Shown: piece by piece, positions 27,313-36,532 of the stretch
Layout of the letters: each line of letters begins with the position of its first letter
Numbering within the stretch: the first letter of the stretch is position 1
Origin: Dechloromonas sp. HYN0024
GTDB lineage: Bacteria > Pseudomonadota > Gammaproteobacteria > Burkholderiales > Rhodocyclaceae
Length of the DNA stretch: 64,000 nucleotides
Direction: 5' to 3'
Assembly: GCF_003441615.1 (NCBI RefSeq)
Contig: NZ_CP031842.1
Location: forward strand, 124,001-188,000
Made by a program: the position numbers and the translations under genes
The notes under the pieces: model-generated
Databases searched by the model: none
What the model was told of the DNA's origin: nothing
The model's input: only the letters and a program-made list of their open reading frames with translations

Positions 27313-28680
27313 CTAAGGTGGGGCGAGCGGCACCCCATTCGGGGCTTCTTCGTGCTTGATGCGCTTGAGGGCTACTTGCCGCTGGATTTCCCGCAGGTCT
27401 TTTTCCCGACCGTGCAGGGAATATTGGGCGCGTAGGGTGGCGAACACTTTCTTGGCATCGGCGCTGGCCATCAGTTGTTCGGCGTGCAGGTCAGCCAGTT
27501 CATGGTCGTTGAGGCCAAGGGCGGCGCGCATGATGTCCATGCGGTGGGTGGCCTCGAAATCGGCACTGAGCATGGCCGGGCGAAGCCCGGAAAAACGCGG
27601 GGTGCCCTTTTCCACCGAACTGATGGCGAGCAGTGCGGCGAAGCTGGCTTGTCCGGACAGGGTCATTTTTTGTACTTCCGTGTCCCGGATACCCAACAGG
27701 ACTTTTTCGGCGGTGATCTTGTCGCCGGCATTGACGTGACTCCGGGCAATGGCCAGCCGATCTTCTGCCGATATGGCACCGGGCATGGTGTCATTGGCGA
27801 TCACGTCAGCCATCGCCGCCAGTGCCACTTCGGTGTCGCCATTCAGCGTGGCGGCTTCAGCCAGCAGCCGTTTGCGAACGTAGTTGCGCGGTGTTTTTTT
27901 GGCCATTTCATCGAGAATCTGCTGGGCTTCGCTGTGTTCTCCCTGGGCCATGCAGATGCTCGCCTTGAGATCACCGGCATCGAAAAAATGCGGCGTTTCG
28001 GCGACCACCCGGTCAATTTCCGCGCGGGCCTCCTGCAGGCGGTTCTGCTTGTGCAAGGAACGGGCGACGCCAGCCCGGGCCCACGGGAACTCAAAGTTTT
28101 CGAGAATGTCTCGATAGGCGCTTTCGGCTGATTTTGCATCACCGCTGGCCAGGAAAACCTCGGCTCGCTGACGCAGGACTTCGAAGCGGTAAGGCCGTCC
28201 GGCTTCGCTCTTGCCGGTCGCTTCGAGAATGGCCAGGGCTCTGGCGTATTCCTGCTTGCGTTTCTCTTTGTAATAGGCGGCGAAGAACAGTTTTTTGGCG
28301 ACGATTCGTTCCAGGCGCAAGAGCAGCTTGTCTGGTGAAAATGGTTTGATGATGTAATCGTCGGGGATCAGTTCAACGGCGGAAACGACCTGTTCGTAAG
28401 TCTGTTCTCCGGTGACCATCATGAAAATCGTTTCGTCTGCCAGCAGGCTGAAACGGCGGAGCTCTTCCAGCAGTTGCTGGCCGGAGCGTCCTTCGCCCAG
28501 CATGTAATCGCACAGGATAATGTCAGGGGCATTATTGCGGATGCGAAAAATTGCATCCTGGTAGTTGGTGGCGAATTCGACTGAAAAGGCACCCAGCTGC
28601 AAGGCCACGGTGCGCAGGGCGTCACGCGCTTGTGGCTGGTCGTCAATGACGAGAAAACGCTTTTTGCTGTAGTCGGCCAT
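27313..28680 (-). CDS. Response regulator with C-terminal TPR-like repeats
   Basis: In the 455-residue protein, residues about 7-130 form a CheY-like receiver with the phospho-Asp at D58 (ILCDYML), acidic pair in VIDDQ, Thr in MMVTGEQ and Lys in YIIKPFSP. The rest (about 140-440) is helical with TPR-like repeats, and there is no DNA-binding or enzymatic output domain. It likely signals through protein-protein contacts. The ATG overlaps the stop of the adjacent histidine-kinase-like gene, which is a plausible partner. Confidence 0.88.
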   Translation of the reverse strand: MADYSKKRFLVIDDQPQARDALRTVALQLGAFSVEFATNYQDAIFRIRNNAPDIILCDYMLGEGRSGQQLLEELRRFSLLADETIFMMVTGEQTYEQVVSAVELIPDDYIIKPFSPDKLLLRLERIVAKKLFFAAYYKEKRKQEYARALAILEATGKSEAGRPYRFEVLRQRAEVFLASGDAKSAESAYRDILENFEFPWARAGVARSLHKQNRLQEARAEIDRVVAETPHFFDAGDLKASICMAQGEHSEAQQILDEMAKKTPRNYVRKRLLAEAATLNGDTEVALAAMADVIANDTMPGAISAEDRLAIARSHVNAGDKITAEKVLLGIRDTEVQKMTLSGQASFAALLAISSVEKGTPRFSGLRPAMLSADFEATHRMDIMRAALGLNDHELADLHAEQLMASADAKKVFATLRAQYSLHGREKDLREIQRQVALKRIKHEEAPNGVPLAPP

Positions 28681-29288
28681 CAGGGTAGGCGCAGCTCGAA
28701 ACGGGCACCCCCCAGTGCGCCGTGGTTGCTCAAGTGCAGGCTGCCTTGCCGGCTTCGGCGATGGTGCAGTTGGGCCAGACGTTCGGCGACCATCAGGCCG
28801 GTTCCTTGCGCCGGTGGTAGTGAAGTGAAGCCCGGACCATCGTCGTCAACACACAGGGATAGCCAGCCATCGTTTACCGTGGCGCTCAGGCATACCTCTT
28901 GGCGAGCGTAACGTCCGGCATTCTGGACGGCATTGTTGAGCATGTCGGTGATCAGGTCGCGGTCAAGCGGCCATTCGTCTACAACAGTGCAATTGACTGT
29001 GAGGGCAATGTTGCGGACGGCCAGATGCTTCTGCTGGGCGAGCATGACTTCGTCGCAGATGTCGCCGACGATGGCGGGCGTGATGGCGGCAACAGCATCC
29101 TGGCGCAGCAGGTGGTAGGCAGTCAGGGTGCGCGACAGGCGGGTGGCGGCGGATTCGATGGCGTAACGGGCTTCTGCCATCTCAATGCCATGCTCCGCCT
29201 CACTCGCGGCGATCAGGGATTCGGCGATAAATAGCTGGTTCTTGGCGTCGTGAACGCCCGAGGCGAGAATGTCGAGCTGTTTATGCAT
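28680..29288 (-). CDS. Minimal histidine kinase-like protein lacking a sensor domain
   Basis: The 202-residue protein consists of a dimerisation/phosphoacceptor helix with HDAKNQL (H13) and a HATPase domain. The ATPase domain has the N box LNNAVQNAGRYA (about 117-128), G1 DDDGPGF (about 148-154) and G2 GTGLMVAERLA (about 162-172). No membrane or input domain precedes it, so it must receive its signal through a partner. GGAG lies 8 nt before the ATG. It is coupled to the downstream response regulator by a 1-nt overlap. Confidence 0.85.
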   Translation of the reverse strand: MHKQLDILASGVHDAKNQLFIAESLIAASEAEHGIEMAEARYAIESAATRLSRTLTAYHLLRQDAVAAITPAIVGDICDEVMLAQQKHLAVRNIALTVNCTVVDEWPLDRDLITDMLNNAVQNAGRYARQEVCLSATVNDGWLSLCVDDDGPGFTSLPPAQGTGLMVAERLAQLHHRRSRQGSLHLSNHGALGGARFELRLP

Positions 29289-29326
29289 GCTTTGTCTCCA
29301 GCTGTTTTTTTCTCAAGCATAACCTG

Positions 29327-29752
29327 TCAGGCCGTAGAACGCAGCGTATATGCGAGACATAGGCGCAGCGGAATGGCGGCGGCAGTGAACAGATCGGTCA
29401 GTTCGCTGGTGCTCAGGGTGGCTGGCATGACGCTGACCCGCCCGTTGCCGACCGCGAAAACCGGCGTCTCGAGCAAGGCGCGGCGGGCCGATTCGAGGGC
29501 GGCTATAGTCTCGCTATCGAGATTCGTACTGGACAGGACGAGAAAGTGAATGGCCGGGGCCGGGGCGCTGGTCAGCGGATCGCTGTCGGCCGCACGGGGC
29601 AGGGGGGTGCTGCGCACCCGCGTATCTTCCTCGATGCGCCAGGGCCAGATGTAAAGGCCGGGGGCTTCTGCGGGGCGACTGACGCTGACCGGCAGCGTGG
29701 CGTGTTGCTCGAGAACCTGGCACAAGGCGGTCAGGCGGGCGAAAAGAGGCAT
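29327..29752 (-). CDS. Pvc16/DUF4255-like protein
   Basis: The 141-residue protein resembles the N-terminal domain of Pvc16-type (DUF4255) proteins of contractile injection systems. Matching points are a helical start, a short strand VSVSRP, the LYIWPWRIEEDTRVRST segment, a hydrophobic AIHFLVLSS strand, an ALESARRALLETPVF helix, and the end LTDLFTAAAIPLRLCLAYTLR. The resemblance is by eye. No tail, sheath or baseplate genes are nearby; neighbours are cobU upstream and the minimal histidine kinase downstream, all on the minus strand. AGGAG precedes the ATG. Function here is unknown. Confidence 0.6.
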   Translation of the reverse strand: MPLFARLTALCQVLEQHATLPVSVSRPAEAPGLYIWPWRIEEDTRVRSTPLPRAADSDPLTSAPAPAIHFLVLSSTNLDSETIAALESARRALLETPVFAVGNGRVSVMPATLSTSELTDLFTAAAIPLRLCLAYTLRSTA

Positions 29753-29802
29753 GGCGTTCTCCTGAACGTGCCGGGTGGCTGTTCAGGCTAGCACAATGCA
29801 GC

Positions 29803-30372
29803 TCAGCGGGTTGTCTGCTTCAGACAGAGTGGCAAACCGGCAGCGACCAGGGTGACCTGATCACAGACCGTTGCGATGCGCTGATTGAGCCGGCCCTGTT
29901 CGTCGGCAAACAGGCGGGACACGGGATGCATCGGCACGATTCCCCAGCCGACTTCGTTGGAGACCAGGATGATGTGGCCGGGCAATTGCGGTAACAGCTC
30001 GACGAGTGCGGCGGTTTCGTCACGGAGCAGGGGACAGGCGATGGCCTCGCCGGCCTCGGCCTGCGCCGCCGCCTGACCGGCGAAGATCAGATTGGACAGC
30101 CACAGGGTCAGGCAATCGACCAGTATGCAGGTGTCTGCTGCGGCCAGTTCGCGCAGGCGGCTTGCCAGGTGCAGGGTTTCCTCGACACAGCCCCAGTCGG
30201 CCGGCCGGCGTTCACGGTGATGGGCGACGCGGCGGGTCATTTCGCCATCGAGGGCTTGAGCGGTGGCGAGGTAGACCACCTTAAGGCAGCGTTGGCTCGC
30301 CGATTCGCGGGCCCGCTGTTCTGCCAGCAGGCTCTTGCCGGAACGGGCTCCGCCGAGAATAAGTTCTTTCAT
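29803..30372 (-). CDS. cobU: Adenosylcobinamide kinase / adenosylcobinamide-phosphate guanylyltransferase
   Basis: CobU phosphorylates adenosylcobinamide and activates it to the GDP form for nucleotide-loop assembly. The 189-residue protein has the P-loop GGARSGKS at residues 7-14, the AHHRERRPADW segment near residue 50 carrying the His that is guanylylated in the family, DCLTLWLSNLI near residue 88 and SNEVGWGIVP near residue 137. It is transcribed away from cobT; the cobT riboswitch lies on the other strand and would not act on this transcript. Confidence 0.95.
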   Translation of the reverse strand: MKELILGGARSGKSLLAEQRARESASQRCLKVVYLATAQALDGEMTRRVAHHRERRPADWGCVEETLHLASRLRELAAADTCILVDCLTLWLSNLIFAGQAAAQAEAGEAIACPLLRDETAALVELLPQLPGHIILVSNEVGWGIVPMHPVSRLFADEQGRLNQRIATVCDQVTLVAAGLPLCLKQTTR

Positions 30373-30427
30373 GCCGGCACTTTAGGTGATTGCATAGCCA
30401 ACCGGCAAGCCGGATAATTCGTCCCGA

Positions 30428-30564
30428 TTCGACGTAACGGAACCCGGTGCAATTCCGGGGCGGGCCCGCCGCTGTAATCGGGGACGGCAGCTGCACGATG
30501 CCACTGGTGAAAGCCGGGAAGGCGCAGCGAACCGGCTGATCCGAAAGCCAGAAGACGTGTCGAG
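30428..30564 (+). ncRNA. Cobalamin (B12) riboswitch controlling cobT-cobS-cobC
   Basis: The plus strand shows GGAACCCGGTGCAATTCCGG (30440-30459), a GCCGCTGTAATC-type junction, the GAAAGCCGGGAAGGCG peripheral element and the B12-box AAGCCAGAAGACGTG near 30545-30559. TTCGAC (30428-30433) and GTCGAG (30559-30564) can pair as the closing stem. It is followed by a terminator-like hairpin and cobT. Confidence 0.94.
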
Positions 30565-30602
30565 TCCTCTTGGGAAACCTGTGGACAGGGTTTCGCGGCC
30601 GT

Positions 30603-30649
30603 GCCTTGGCGATTTTCGCCTGGCGTCGCCGCGAGGCCCTTTTCCTTTT
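30603..30649 (+). terminator. Riboswitch expression-platform terminator before cobT
   Basis: GCCTTGGCG (30603-30611) can pair with CGCC..AGGC (30627-30637), followed by CCTTTTCCTTTT and then the GGAG ribosome site of cobT at 30650. The position between B12 box and start codon suits cobalamin-dependent termination; overlap with the ribosome site might also allow translational control. Confidence 0.55.
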
Positions 30650-30659
30650 GGAGAATCGG

Positions 30660-31712
30660 ATGCATTCGTTTCAGATTACCGCCCCGGACCGGGCCATTGA
30701 AGCCTCACTGATCAACAAGGTCGACCGCAAGACCAAGCCGCTCGGTGCGCTTGGCCTGCTCGAACGTACGGCGATCAGGGTCGGCCTGATCCAGCAGCGG
30801 CTCGATCCGCAATTCGGCCAGCCGCATCTGCTGGTTTTTGCCGGCGACCACGGGGCGGCCAAGGCCGGTGTCTCGGCCTACCCGCAGGATGTGACCTGGC
30901 AGATGGTCGAGAACTTTCTGGCGGGTGGTGCAGCGATCAATGTCTTCGCCCGGCAGAACGGGCTGCATCTGGCCATCATCGATGCTGGTGTCGCCCATGA
31001 TTTCGGCAAGCGGGCCGGGCTGATCGATGCCAAGGTGGCGTTCGGTACGGCGAATTACATCGAGGCAGCCGCGATGAGCGCTGATCAGTGTGCGCAGGCC
31101 ATCGCGCGCGGCGCAGAAATCAGCCGCAATCTGGCAGCCAATGGCTGCAATGTCGTCGGCTTTGGCGAAATGGGTATCGGCAATACGGCGTCGGCCTCGC
31201 TGATTACCCATTGTCTGACCGGTCTGCCGCTGGCCGAATGCATCGGTCGCGGCACCGGCCTGGACGATACCGGGCTGGCCCGCAAGCACGCGTTGCTCGA
31301 AACGGCGCTCCAGCGCTATCGCGCAGCCGGCGGCGGTAACGAGCCATTGGCGGTGCTGGCCGAATTCGGTGGCTTTGAGATCGCCATGATGGTTGGTGCC
31401 ATGCTTGGCGCGGCAGAAGCGAGGATGACCCTGCTCATCGATGGTTTTATTGTCAGTGCGGCGGCATGGGTGGCGACCCGTCTGGCCCCGGCGCTGGCCG
31501 ACTATTGTGTGTTCTGCCACCGCTCGGCCGAGGCGGGGCATCGCGCCCAGTTGTCGGCGCTCGGTGCCGAACCTTTGCTTGACCTCGGTCTGCGACTTGG
31601 CGAAGGGACCGGCGCGGCGCTGGCCTTTCCGCTGGTGCAGGCATCACTCAATTTTCTCATCGAAATGGCCAGTTTCGAATCGGCCGGCGTGTCCGACAAA
31701 AACGCGGACTAG
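30660..31712 (+). CDS. cobT: Nicotinate-nucleotide--dimethylbenzimidazole phosphoribosyltransferase
   Basis: CobT makes alpha-ribazole phosphate from 5,6-dimethylbenzimidazole and nicotinate mononucleotide. The 350-residue protein has the family landmarks [14 protein letters not shown] near residue 22, [20 protein letters not shown] near residue 60, [12 protein letters not shown] near residue 173 and the C-terminal [17 protein letters not shown] near residue 310 with the catalytic Glu. The ATG at 30660 follows a GGAG site. An earlier in-frame start at 30570 would lie in the riboswitch platform and is rejected. Confidence 0.96.
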   Translation: MHSFQITAPDRAIEASLINKVDRKTKPLGALGLLERTAIRVGLIQQRLDPQFGQPHLLVFAGDHGAAKAGVSAYPQDVTWQMVENFLAGGAAINVFARQNGLHLAIIDAGVAHDFGKRAGLIDAKVAFGTANYIEAAAMSADQCAQAIARGAEISRNLAANGCNVVGFGEMGIGNTASASLITHCLTGLPLAECIGRGTGLDDTGLARKHALLETALQRYRAAGGGNEPLAVLAEFGGFEIAMMVGAMLGAAEARMTLLIDGFIVSAAAWVATRLAPALADYCVFCHRSAEAGHRAQLSALGAEPLLDLGLRLGEGTGAALAFPLVQASLNFLIEMASFESAGVSDKNAD

Positions 31713-31717
31713 GTCTG

Positions 31718-32479
31718 ATGCTACGTCACGAGCTGGAATATTTCTTCGGTGCCATCCGCTTTTTTACGCGGCTGCCAGTACCCGGCTGGGTCGGGCATTC
31801 GGCCGAGGCGCTCAATCATTCGGCACGCTACTTTCCGGCCGTCGGCCTGATCGTCGGCGGCATTGGTGCACTGGTCTATCTTTGCGCGGTAATGCTTTGG
31901 CCGCAGCCGGTGGCCGTGCTGCTGTCGATGACGGCAACCATTTATGCAACCGGGGCTTTCCACGAGGATGGGCTGGCTGACACCGTTGATGGCTTCGGTG
32001 GTGGCTGGAATAAATTACGTATCCTCGAGATCATGAAGGACTCGCGGGTCGGCAGCTACGGTGTGGTGGCGATGGTATTGGCGCTGCTCGGTAAATTCAC
32101 CCTGCTTTCTTCGCTTGATGGCGCCCTGGTTCCCTTTGCCCTGATCGCCGGCCACGCCCTGTCACGCTTCTGCGCCACGACCCTGTTGGCGACGATGGAT
32201 TATGTGCGCGAGGATATGCAGTCGAAAGCCAAGCCCCTGGCCACCCGGCTGTCCGTGGGTGCGATGCTGGTCGGGCTGGCCTTCGTGCTGCCGGCACTGG
32301 GTTTTCTGCCCTTGGCCAAGGGGCTGGCTGGTGGCGTGATGGCGGCGCTCGTCACGCTCTGGCTGGCGGCCAAATTTCGGCGCTGGTTGGGCGGCTATAC
32401 GGGCGACTGCCTGGGGGCGACGCAGCAGCTTAGCGAAATCGCCTTCTATCTCGGGCTGCTGGCGAACTGGCTGCCATGA
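31718..32479 (+). CDS. cobS: Adenosylcobinamide-GDP ribazoletransferase (cobalamin synthase)
   Basis: This membrane enzyme joins adenosylcobinamide-GDP to alpha-ribazole (phosphate). The 253-residue protein has five or six membrane helices, FFGAIRFFTRLPVP near residue 10, and the metal-binding acidic motif HEDGLADTVDGFGGG near residue 85. It starts 5 nt after cobT and overlaps cobC by 4 nt. Confidence 0.95.
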   Translation: MLRHELEYFFGAIRFFTRLPVPGWVGHSAEALNHSARYFPAVGLIVGGIGALVYLCAVMLWPQPVAVLLSMTATIYATGAFHEDGLADTVDGFGGGWNKLRILEIMKDSRVGSYGVVAMVLALLGKFTLLSSLDGALVPFALIAGHALSRFCATTLLATMDYVREDMQSKAKPLATRLSVGAMLVGLAFVLPALGFLPLAKGLAGGVMAALVTLWLAAKFRRWLGGYTGDCLGATQQLSEIAFYLGLLANWLP

Positions 32480-33018
32480 TCCTGCATCTGATCCGCCACC
32501 CTAAGCCGATGATCGAAGCGGGTATTTGCTATGGAAGAAGCGATCTTCCGGCCGCCATTGAGTCGGCCGACCTTGCCCGTCTGCGCACCGAGTTGCCGCC
32601 CGGTCTGCCGGTGTGGAGCAGCCCGCTACAGCGCTGCCGCGTACTGTCGGATCAACTCCATGCGCAGCCGATCATCGATGACCGGTTGGCCGAAATGAAT
32701 TTTGGCCATTGGGAAGGGCGGCCGTGGGATGAGATTCCCCGGTCGCAACTCGATGCCTGGGCGGCCGATATCGCGAACTATGCGCCACCCGGAGGCGAGT
32801 CTCCGACTGCCTTGCAGCAGCGAGCGCTGGCTTTTGTTGCCGGGTTGACCGTGCCGGAGGCGGTAATGGTTACCCACGCCGGGGTTATCCGGATGTTGCT
32901 GGCGCACTGGCTGGGCCTGCCGCCAGCGCGGTGGAACGAGTTGCAATTCGAATTTTCGACAGTGACCACGGTTTCCCTGACCCACGACAGCGCCGACCTG
33001 ATCCGTCTGAATCGGTAG
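32476..33018 (+). CDS. cobC: Alpha-ribazole phosphatase (histidine phosphatase family)
   Basis: This enzyme dephosphorylates alpha-ribazole 5'-phosphate or cobalamin phosphate. The 180-residue protein has the phosphoglycerate-mutase-like start MILHLIRHPKP with the catalytic His in RH, the SSPLQRCRVLSDQ segment near residue 50, EMNFGHWEGRPW near residue 72 and the second catalytic His in VMVTHAGVIRMLL near residue 135. Histidine phosphatases are broad, but overlap with cobS within the riboswitch-controlled operon supports this role. Confidence 0.9.
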   Translation: MILHLIRHPKPMIEAGICYGRSDLPAAIESADLARLRTELPPGLPVWSSPLQRCRVLSDQLHAQPIIDDRLAEMNFGHWEGRPWDEIPRSQLDAWAADIANYAPPGGESPTALQQRALAFVAGLTVPEAVMVTHAGVIRMLLAHWLGLPPARWNELQFEFSTVTTVSLTHDSADLIRLNR

Positions 33019-33051
33019 AATGTCGACTTTCGTTTCGAATGACCGCACTCT

Positions 33052-34826
33052 GTGACTCAAAATTCAAGCCCGGCCTATTCCAATAGCCAGATTTATCGCC
33101 GCCTGCTGACCTGGGTGCAGCCGCACTGGCGGGTTTTTGCCCTGGGTGTGCTTGGCATGGTGTGCACGGCTGCTACTGAGCCGCTATTCCCGGCTCTGAT
33201 GAAGCATTTGCTCGATAGCGGCTTCGTCGCCAAGGACGAGCGCGACATTGTCCTGATTCCGGCAGCGATGATTGGCATTTTTATTTTTCGCGGCATGTCT
33301 ACCTACGCCAGCGGCTACTCAATGGCCTGGGTCGCCGCGCGGGTCGTGCTTGATCTGCGTCAGGCCATGTTCCGGCGCCTGCTCAGCCTGCCGACCCGGT
33401 TCTACGACGACCAGTCGACCGGTGTCCTGATTTCCAAGGTGGCCTACGACGTCACCAACGTCACCCAGGCCGCCACCGGTGTCATCACCACGGTCATCCG
33501 CGATACCCTGACCATCCTCGGCCTGCTCGGCTTCCTGCTCTATCTTGACTGGAAACTGACCCTGATCGCCCTCACCGTCGGACCGGTCATCCTCGGCGTC
33601 ATCAAGATTTTCAGCAAGCGCCTGCGGGCTGCCAGCCGCTCAGGCTATTCCGCCATGGGCCTGATTACCCACATCCTTGAAGAGGCGGTCGGGGCGCACA
33701 AGGTAGTGAAGATTTTTGGCGGCCAGAAATACGAGGCAGCTCGTTTCGACGAGGCGACCAATGTCTATCGTCGGGCGACCATGCGCGAAGCTGCGGCGGC
33801 ATCAGCAACCGTGCCGCTGACCCAGGTCGCTGCATCGTCCTCGGTTGCGATCATTACTTACCTCGCCCTGCGTCAGTCGGCAGGGCCTGATGGCACAACG
33901 GTTGGCGAATTCCTCTCTTTCATTACAGCACTGCTCATGCTGCTCGCCCCGGTCAAGCGCTTGACCGATGTCAGCAACCCACTGCAGCGTGGTCTGGCCG
34001 CAGCAGAAAGCGTGTTCCAGGTCCTCGATGAAATTCCCGAAGATGATCTAGGCCAGTATGAACTGCCGCGCGCTAACGGCCATCTGACATTTGATCAGGT
34101 TAATTTCGCCTATCCGGGGACCAGTCGCCCCGCGTTGCAAGACATCAATCTGGATATCCTGCCCGGCCAAACGGTGGCGCTAGTCGGTGCATCGGGAAGC
34201 GGCAAGACGACAATGGCGGCACTCATTCCGCGCTTTTATCACCTGAATGCCGGACGCTTGCTGCTGGATGGGCATCATGTCGAGGAACTCAAGCTCGAAA
34301 GCCTGCGCAACAATATCGCGTTGGTCAGCCAGGATGTTGTGCTGTTCAACGATACGGTCCGCGCCAACATTGCTTACGGTTATGCCGGCCTGTCGAGTGA
34401 AGAAGAGATTATTACTGCGGCCAAGGCGGCCAATGCCTGGGAATTCATCAACCAGATGGATCAGGGGCTGGATACCGAAGTGGGTGAAAACGGCGTCAAG
34501 CTGTCGGGGGGCAGCGCCAGCGCCTGGCCATCGCGCGGGCTTTCCTAAAAAATGCACCTGTCTTGATTCTCGATGAGGCGACTTCGGCCCTTGATACCGA
34601 ATCCGAACGTCTGATCCAGGCCGCCTTGGACACACTGATTCTTGGCCGGACGACTATCGTGATTGCCCACCGCCTGTCGACCATCGAACGTGCAGACCTG
34701 ATTGTGGTGCTGGATCAGGGGCGCATCGTCGAGCGCGGCAGGCATGCGGAGTTGTTGGCGCTTGATGGGGTGTATGCCAAATTACAGCGTTTGCAGCACG
34801 ATAACGTTGGTTCCCTGGCTGGCTGA
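33052..34826 (+). CDS. msbA: Lipid A export ABC transporter MsbA, broken by a one-base frameshift
   Basis: MsbA flips lipid A-core across the inner membrane. The reading from GTG 33052 has six membrane helices, then a nucleotide-binding domain with Walker [17 protein letters not shown] and Q-loop SQDVVLFND. At 34504-34511 the signature LSGGQRQR becomes LSGGSASA because a G run has six G instead of the seven needed. The frame ends at 34548, and the rest ([17 protein letters not shown]) continues from about 34510 in another frame to 34826. Inserting one G restores a normal protein of about 590 residues. Sequencing error is the simplest explanation since msbA is usually essential. It leads the LPS gene region. 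Confidence 0.88.
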
Positions 34827-34872
34827 TTGAGCGTCAGATCGGGCCCCTGTCCGAGGCTGGTTTAACTGTTCG

Positions 34873-34932
34873 TCTATTCTTGGTGCGGAGTTCGCTGAGT
34901 GATAGAACGGAAGAATAGATTTTCCTTTTTTA
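34873..34932 (+). terminator. Intrinsic terminator after msbA
   Basis: TCTATTCTT (34873-34881) pairs with AAGAATAGA (34911-34919), with a nested GTTC/GAAC pair inside the loop. The run TTTTCCTTTTTT follows. It lies 47 nt after the msbA stop and just before the next gene, so it probably separates msbA from the glycosylation genes. Confidence 0.75.
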
Positions 34933-34950
34933 GCTCCTGGTGAGTGCCGC

Positions 34951-35838
34951 ATGCGTAAATTGTCACTGTACTGTAAGAGCTTTAGGCGCGATCTTTTGCG
35001 CGCTGGACATCTTGCTGAATCGATTGGTCGTTATAACCGTGAAGGATTGCCGTTCTACATGTCAGTTCCAGCGGCTGACCTGGAGATGTTCCGGCAACAC
35101 CTGACGGGGACAAGCGTGATCCTGCTGTCCGATGAGTCGATCATTGCGGCCAACCCGAAGCACGATATCGCGCAAATCAATGCCCTTCCAGGCGGCATTT
35201 CGCAGCAGATCGTCAAATCCGAATTCTGGCGACTGGGCCATAGCGAATGTTATGTCTGCCTCGACTCTGATGCTGAGTTCCTGCGCGACTTCAGCGAGGA
35301 CGACTTTATTGCGCCGGATGGTAGTCCTTATACCGTGATGACGGAAGGCAAAGAACTGTTTGAGTTCTGCGACCGCTATCGCTATCCGCAGGTCAGGAAG
35401 GACATATCCCGTGAATGTGCTGAAGCGCAGGCATTCTTTGATCGGCCTGGTCGCCAATTTATATTTGCGATTCCTGCGGTGTGGTCGGTAGAAGTATGGA
35501 AAACGCTGGATCGCGAAGTACTTGTACCGATGGGTATTTCGTTTGCCGAGTTGATTGTGCGGTTTCCATATGAGTTGCGAATCTATGGAGAAGTGTTGCT
35601 GAAATACAGGCCCATTGTCCTCTGGCCGTGTGAGCCGTTATTTAAGATCTATTACTATGAGAGCCAGTATTTTTTCGACCAGAAGAGAAAAATTGGAGAC
35701 AAGGAGTTACAGAAAAACTATCTGGGGGTGCTTCGGCAGTCGAACTGGAATTTGGTACATTGCGGATCATCTGACAAGCATTTGGCATCGAGGCTTGTCC
35801 GTTCGATCAAGCGTTATATCCGCTACCTTGGCGTTTAG
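34951..35838 (+). CDS. DUF6492-like protein, probable glycosylation-related
   Basis: The 295-residue cytosolic protein begins MRKLSLYCKSFRRDLLRAGHL and contains REGLPFYMSVPAADLEMFR, an arrangement like DUF6492 proteins found in surface polysaccharide loci. CLDSDAEFLRDF near residue 108 contains a DxD-like acidic motif, suggesting a glycosyltransferase-A-like nucleotide-sugar enzyme, but activity is unproven. Base composition is clearly more AT-rich than the core genes. It converges on a methyltransferase gene with a 4-nt overlap. Confidence 0.65.
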   Translation: MRKLSLYCKSFRRDLLRAGHLAESIGRYNREGLPFYMSVPAADLEMFRQHLTGTSVILLSDESIIAANPKHDIAQINALPGGISQQIVKSEFWRLGHSECYVCLDSDAEFLRDFSEDDFIAPDGSPYTVMTEGKELFEFCDRYRYPQVRKDISRECAEAQAFFDRPGRQFIFAIPAVWSVEVWKTLDREVLVPMGISFAELIVRFPYELRIYGEVLLKYRPIVLWPCEPLFKIYYYESQYFFDQKRKIGDKELQKNYLGVLRQSNWNLVHCGSSDKHLASRLVRSIKRYIRYLGV

Positions 35839-36491
35839 TATGGCTTTTGGGCGGAGAGAATGAATTGGGTAGCCAACAATCCTTCCAGTCCGAGTTTGCC
35901 GAGCAGTTTCTTTTGGGGGCGCTCCAGTCCGGTCGTCAGGTAGGCTTCCACTTTTGCCCCAGATGCCTCGGCGAGTTGCTTGGCCGATGCCAGGGTAAAA
36001 AATCGCAGGTGAGTTCTGTCCAGAATGCCATCATCGGTGTAGTCGAAGCGACCTTTGAGCACTAGGGCGGAAAGGATGTGGTAATTGCGGATGTTTGGTA
36101 CGCTAATGATGAAGCGTCCGCCTGGTTTCAGAAGGCAGTCAATGTCGCGCAATGTTTGCCACGGATTAATCAGGTGTTCGAGTACATCTAAAAACAAAAT
36201 CAGATCAAGTGACTGTTCCGGTATGTCCGGCAATTTTTCCTCGATATTCACCGTGGAAAACGTGTCAATTAATGCCAGTGCTTCATCGTCTGGCTGAGAG
36301 AAAGGCTCCACGCCAGCGACCCATTCGCAATAGTCCTCTTTTTTTAGCCAGGCAAGTGTTTGCCCCTGGGAGCAACCCACTTCAAGCGCCCGCAGTTTCC
36401 GTTCTTTGGTAAGTAACGGGGCGATTTCTTTGCGGGCCCGGGAAAAGTAGGCGTCATTTTTTTGTTGGTAGAGGTTGTCGGTGGGGCTCAT
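35835..36491 (-). CDS. Class I SAM-dependent methyltransferase
   Basis: The 218-residue protein shows motif I LRALEVGCSQGQTLAWL near residue 33, the DLILFLDVLEHLINPW motif near residue 95 and GGRFIISVPNIRNYH, the pattern of methyltransferase type 11/23 proteins frequent in glycan loci. The substrate is unknown; the context suggests a sugar or lipid intermediate. It is the only minus-strand gene between msbA and the O-antigen ligase, and it is AT-rich like its neighbours. Confidence 0.85.
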   Translation of the reverse strand: MSPTDNLYQQKNDAYFSRARKEIAPLLTKERKLRALEVGCSQGQTLAWLKKEDYCEWVAGVEPFSQPDDEALALIDTFSTVNIEEKLPDIPEQSLDLILFLDVLEHLINPWQTLRDIDCLLKPGGRFIISVPNIRNYHILSALVLKGRFDYTDDGILDRTHLRFFTLASAKQLAEASGAKVEAYLTTGLERPQKKLLGKLGLEGLLATQFILSAQKPY

Positions 36492-36532
36492 CGGGACGTT
36501 GTCATTCAGTTAAATCGGCGTTGTATTCTACA

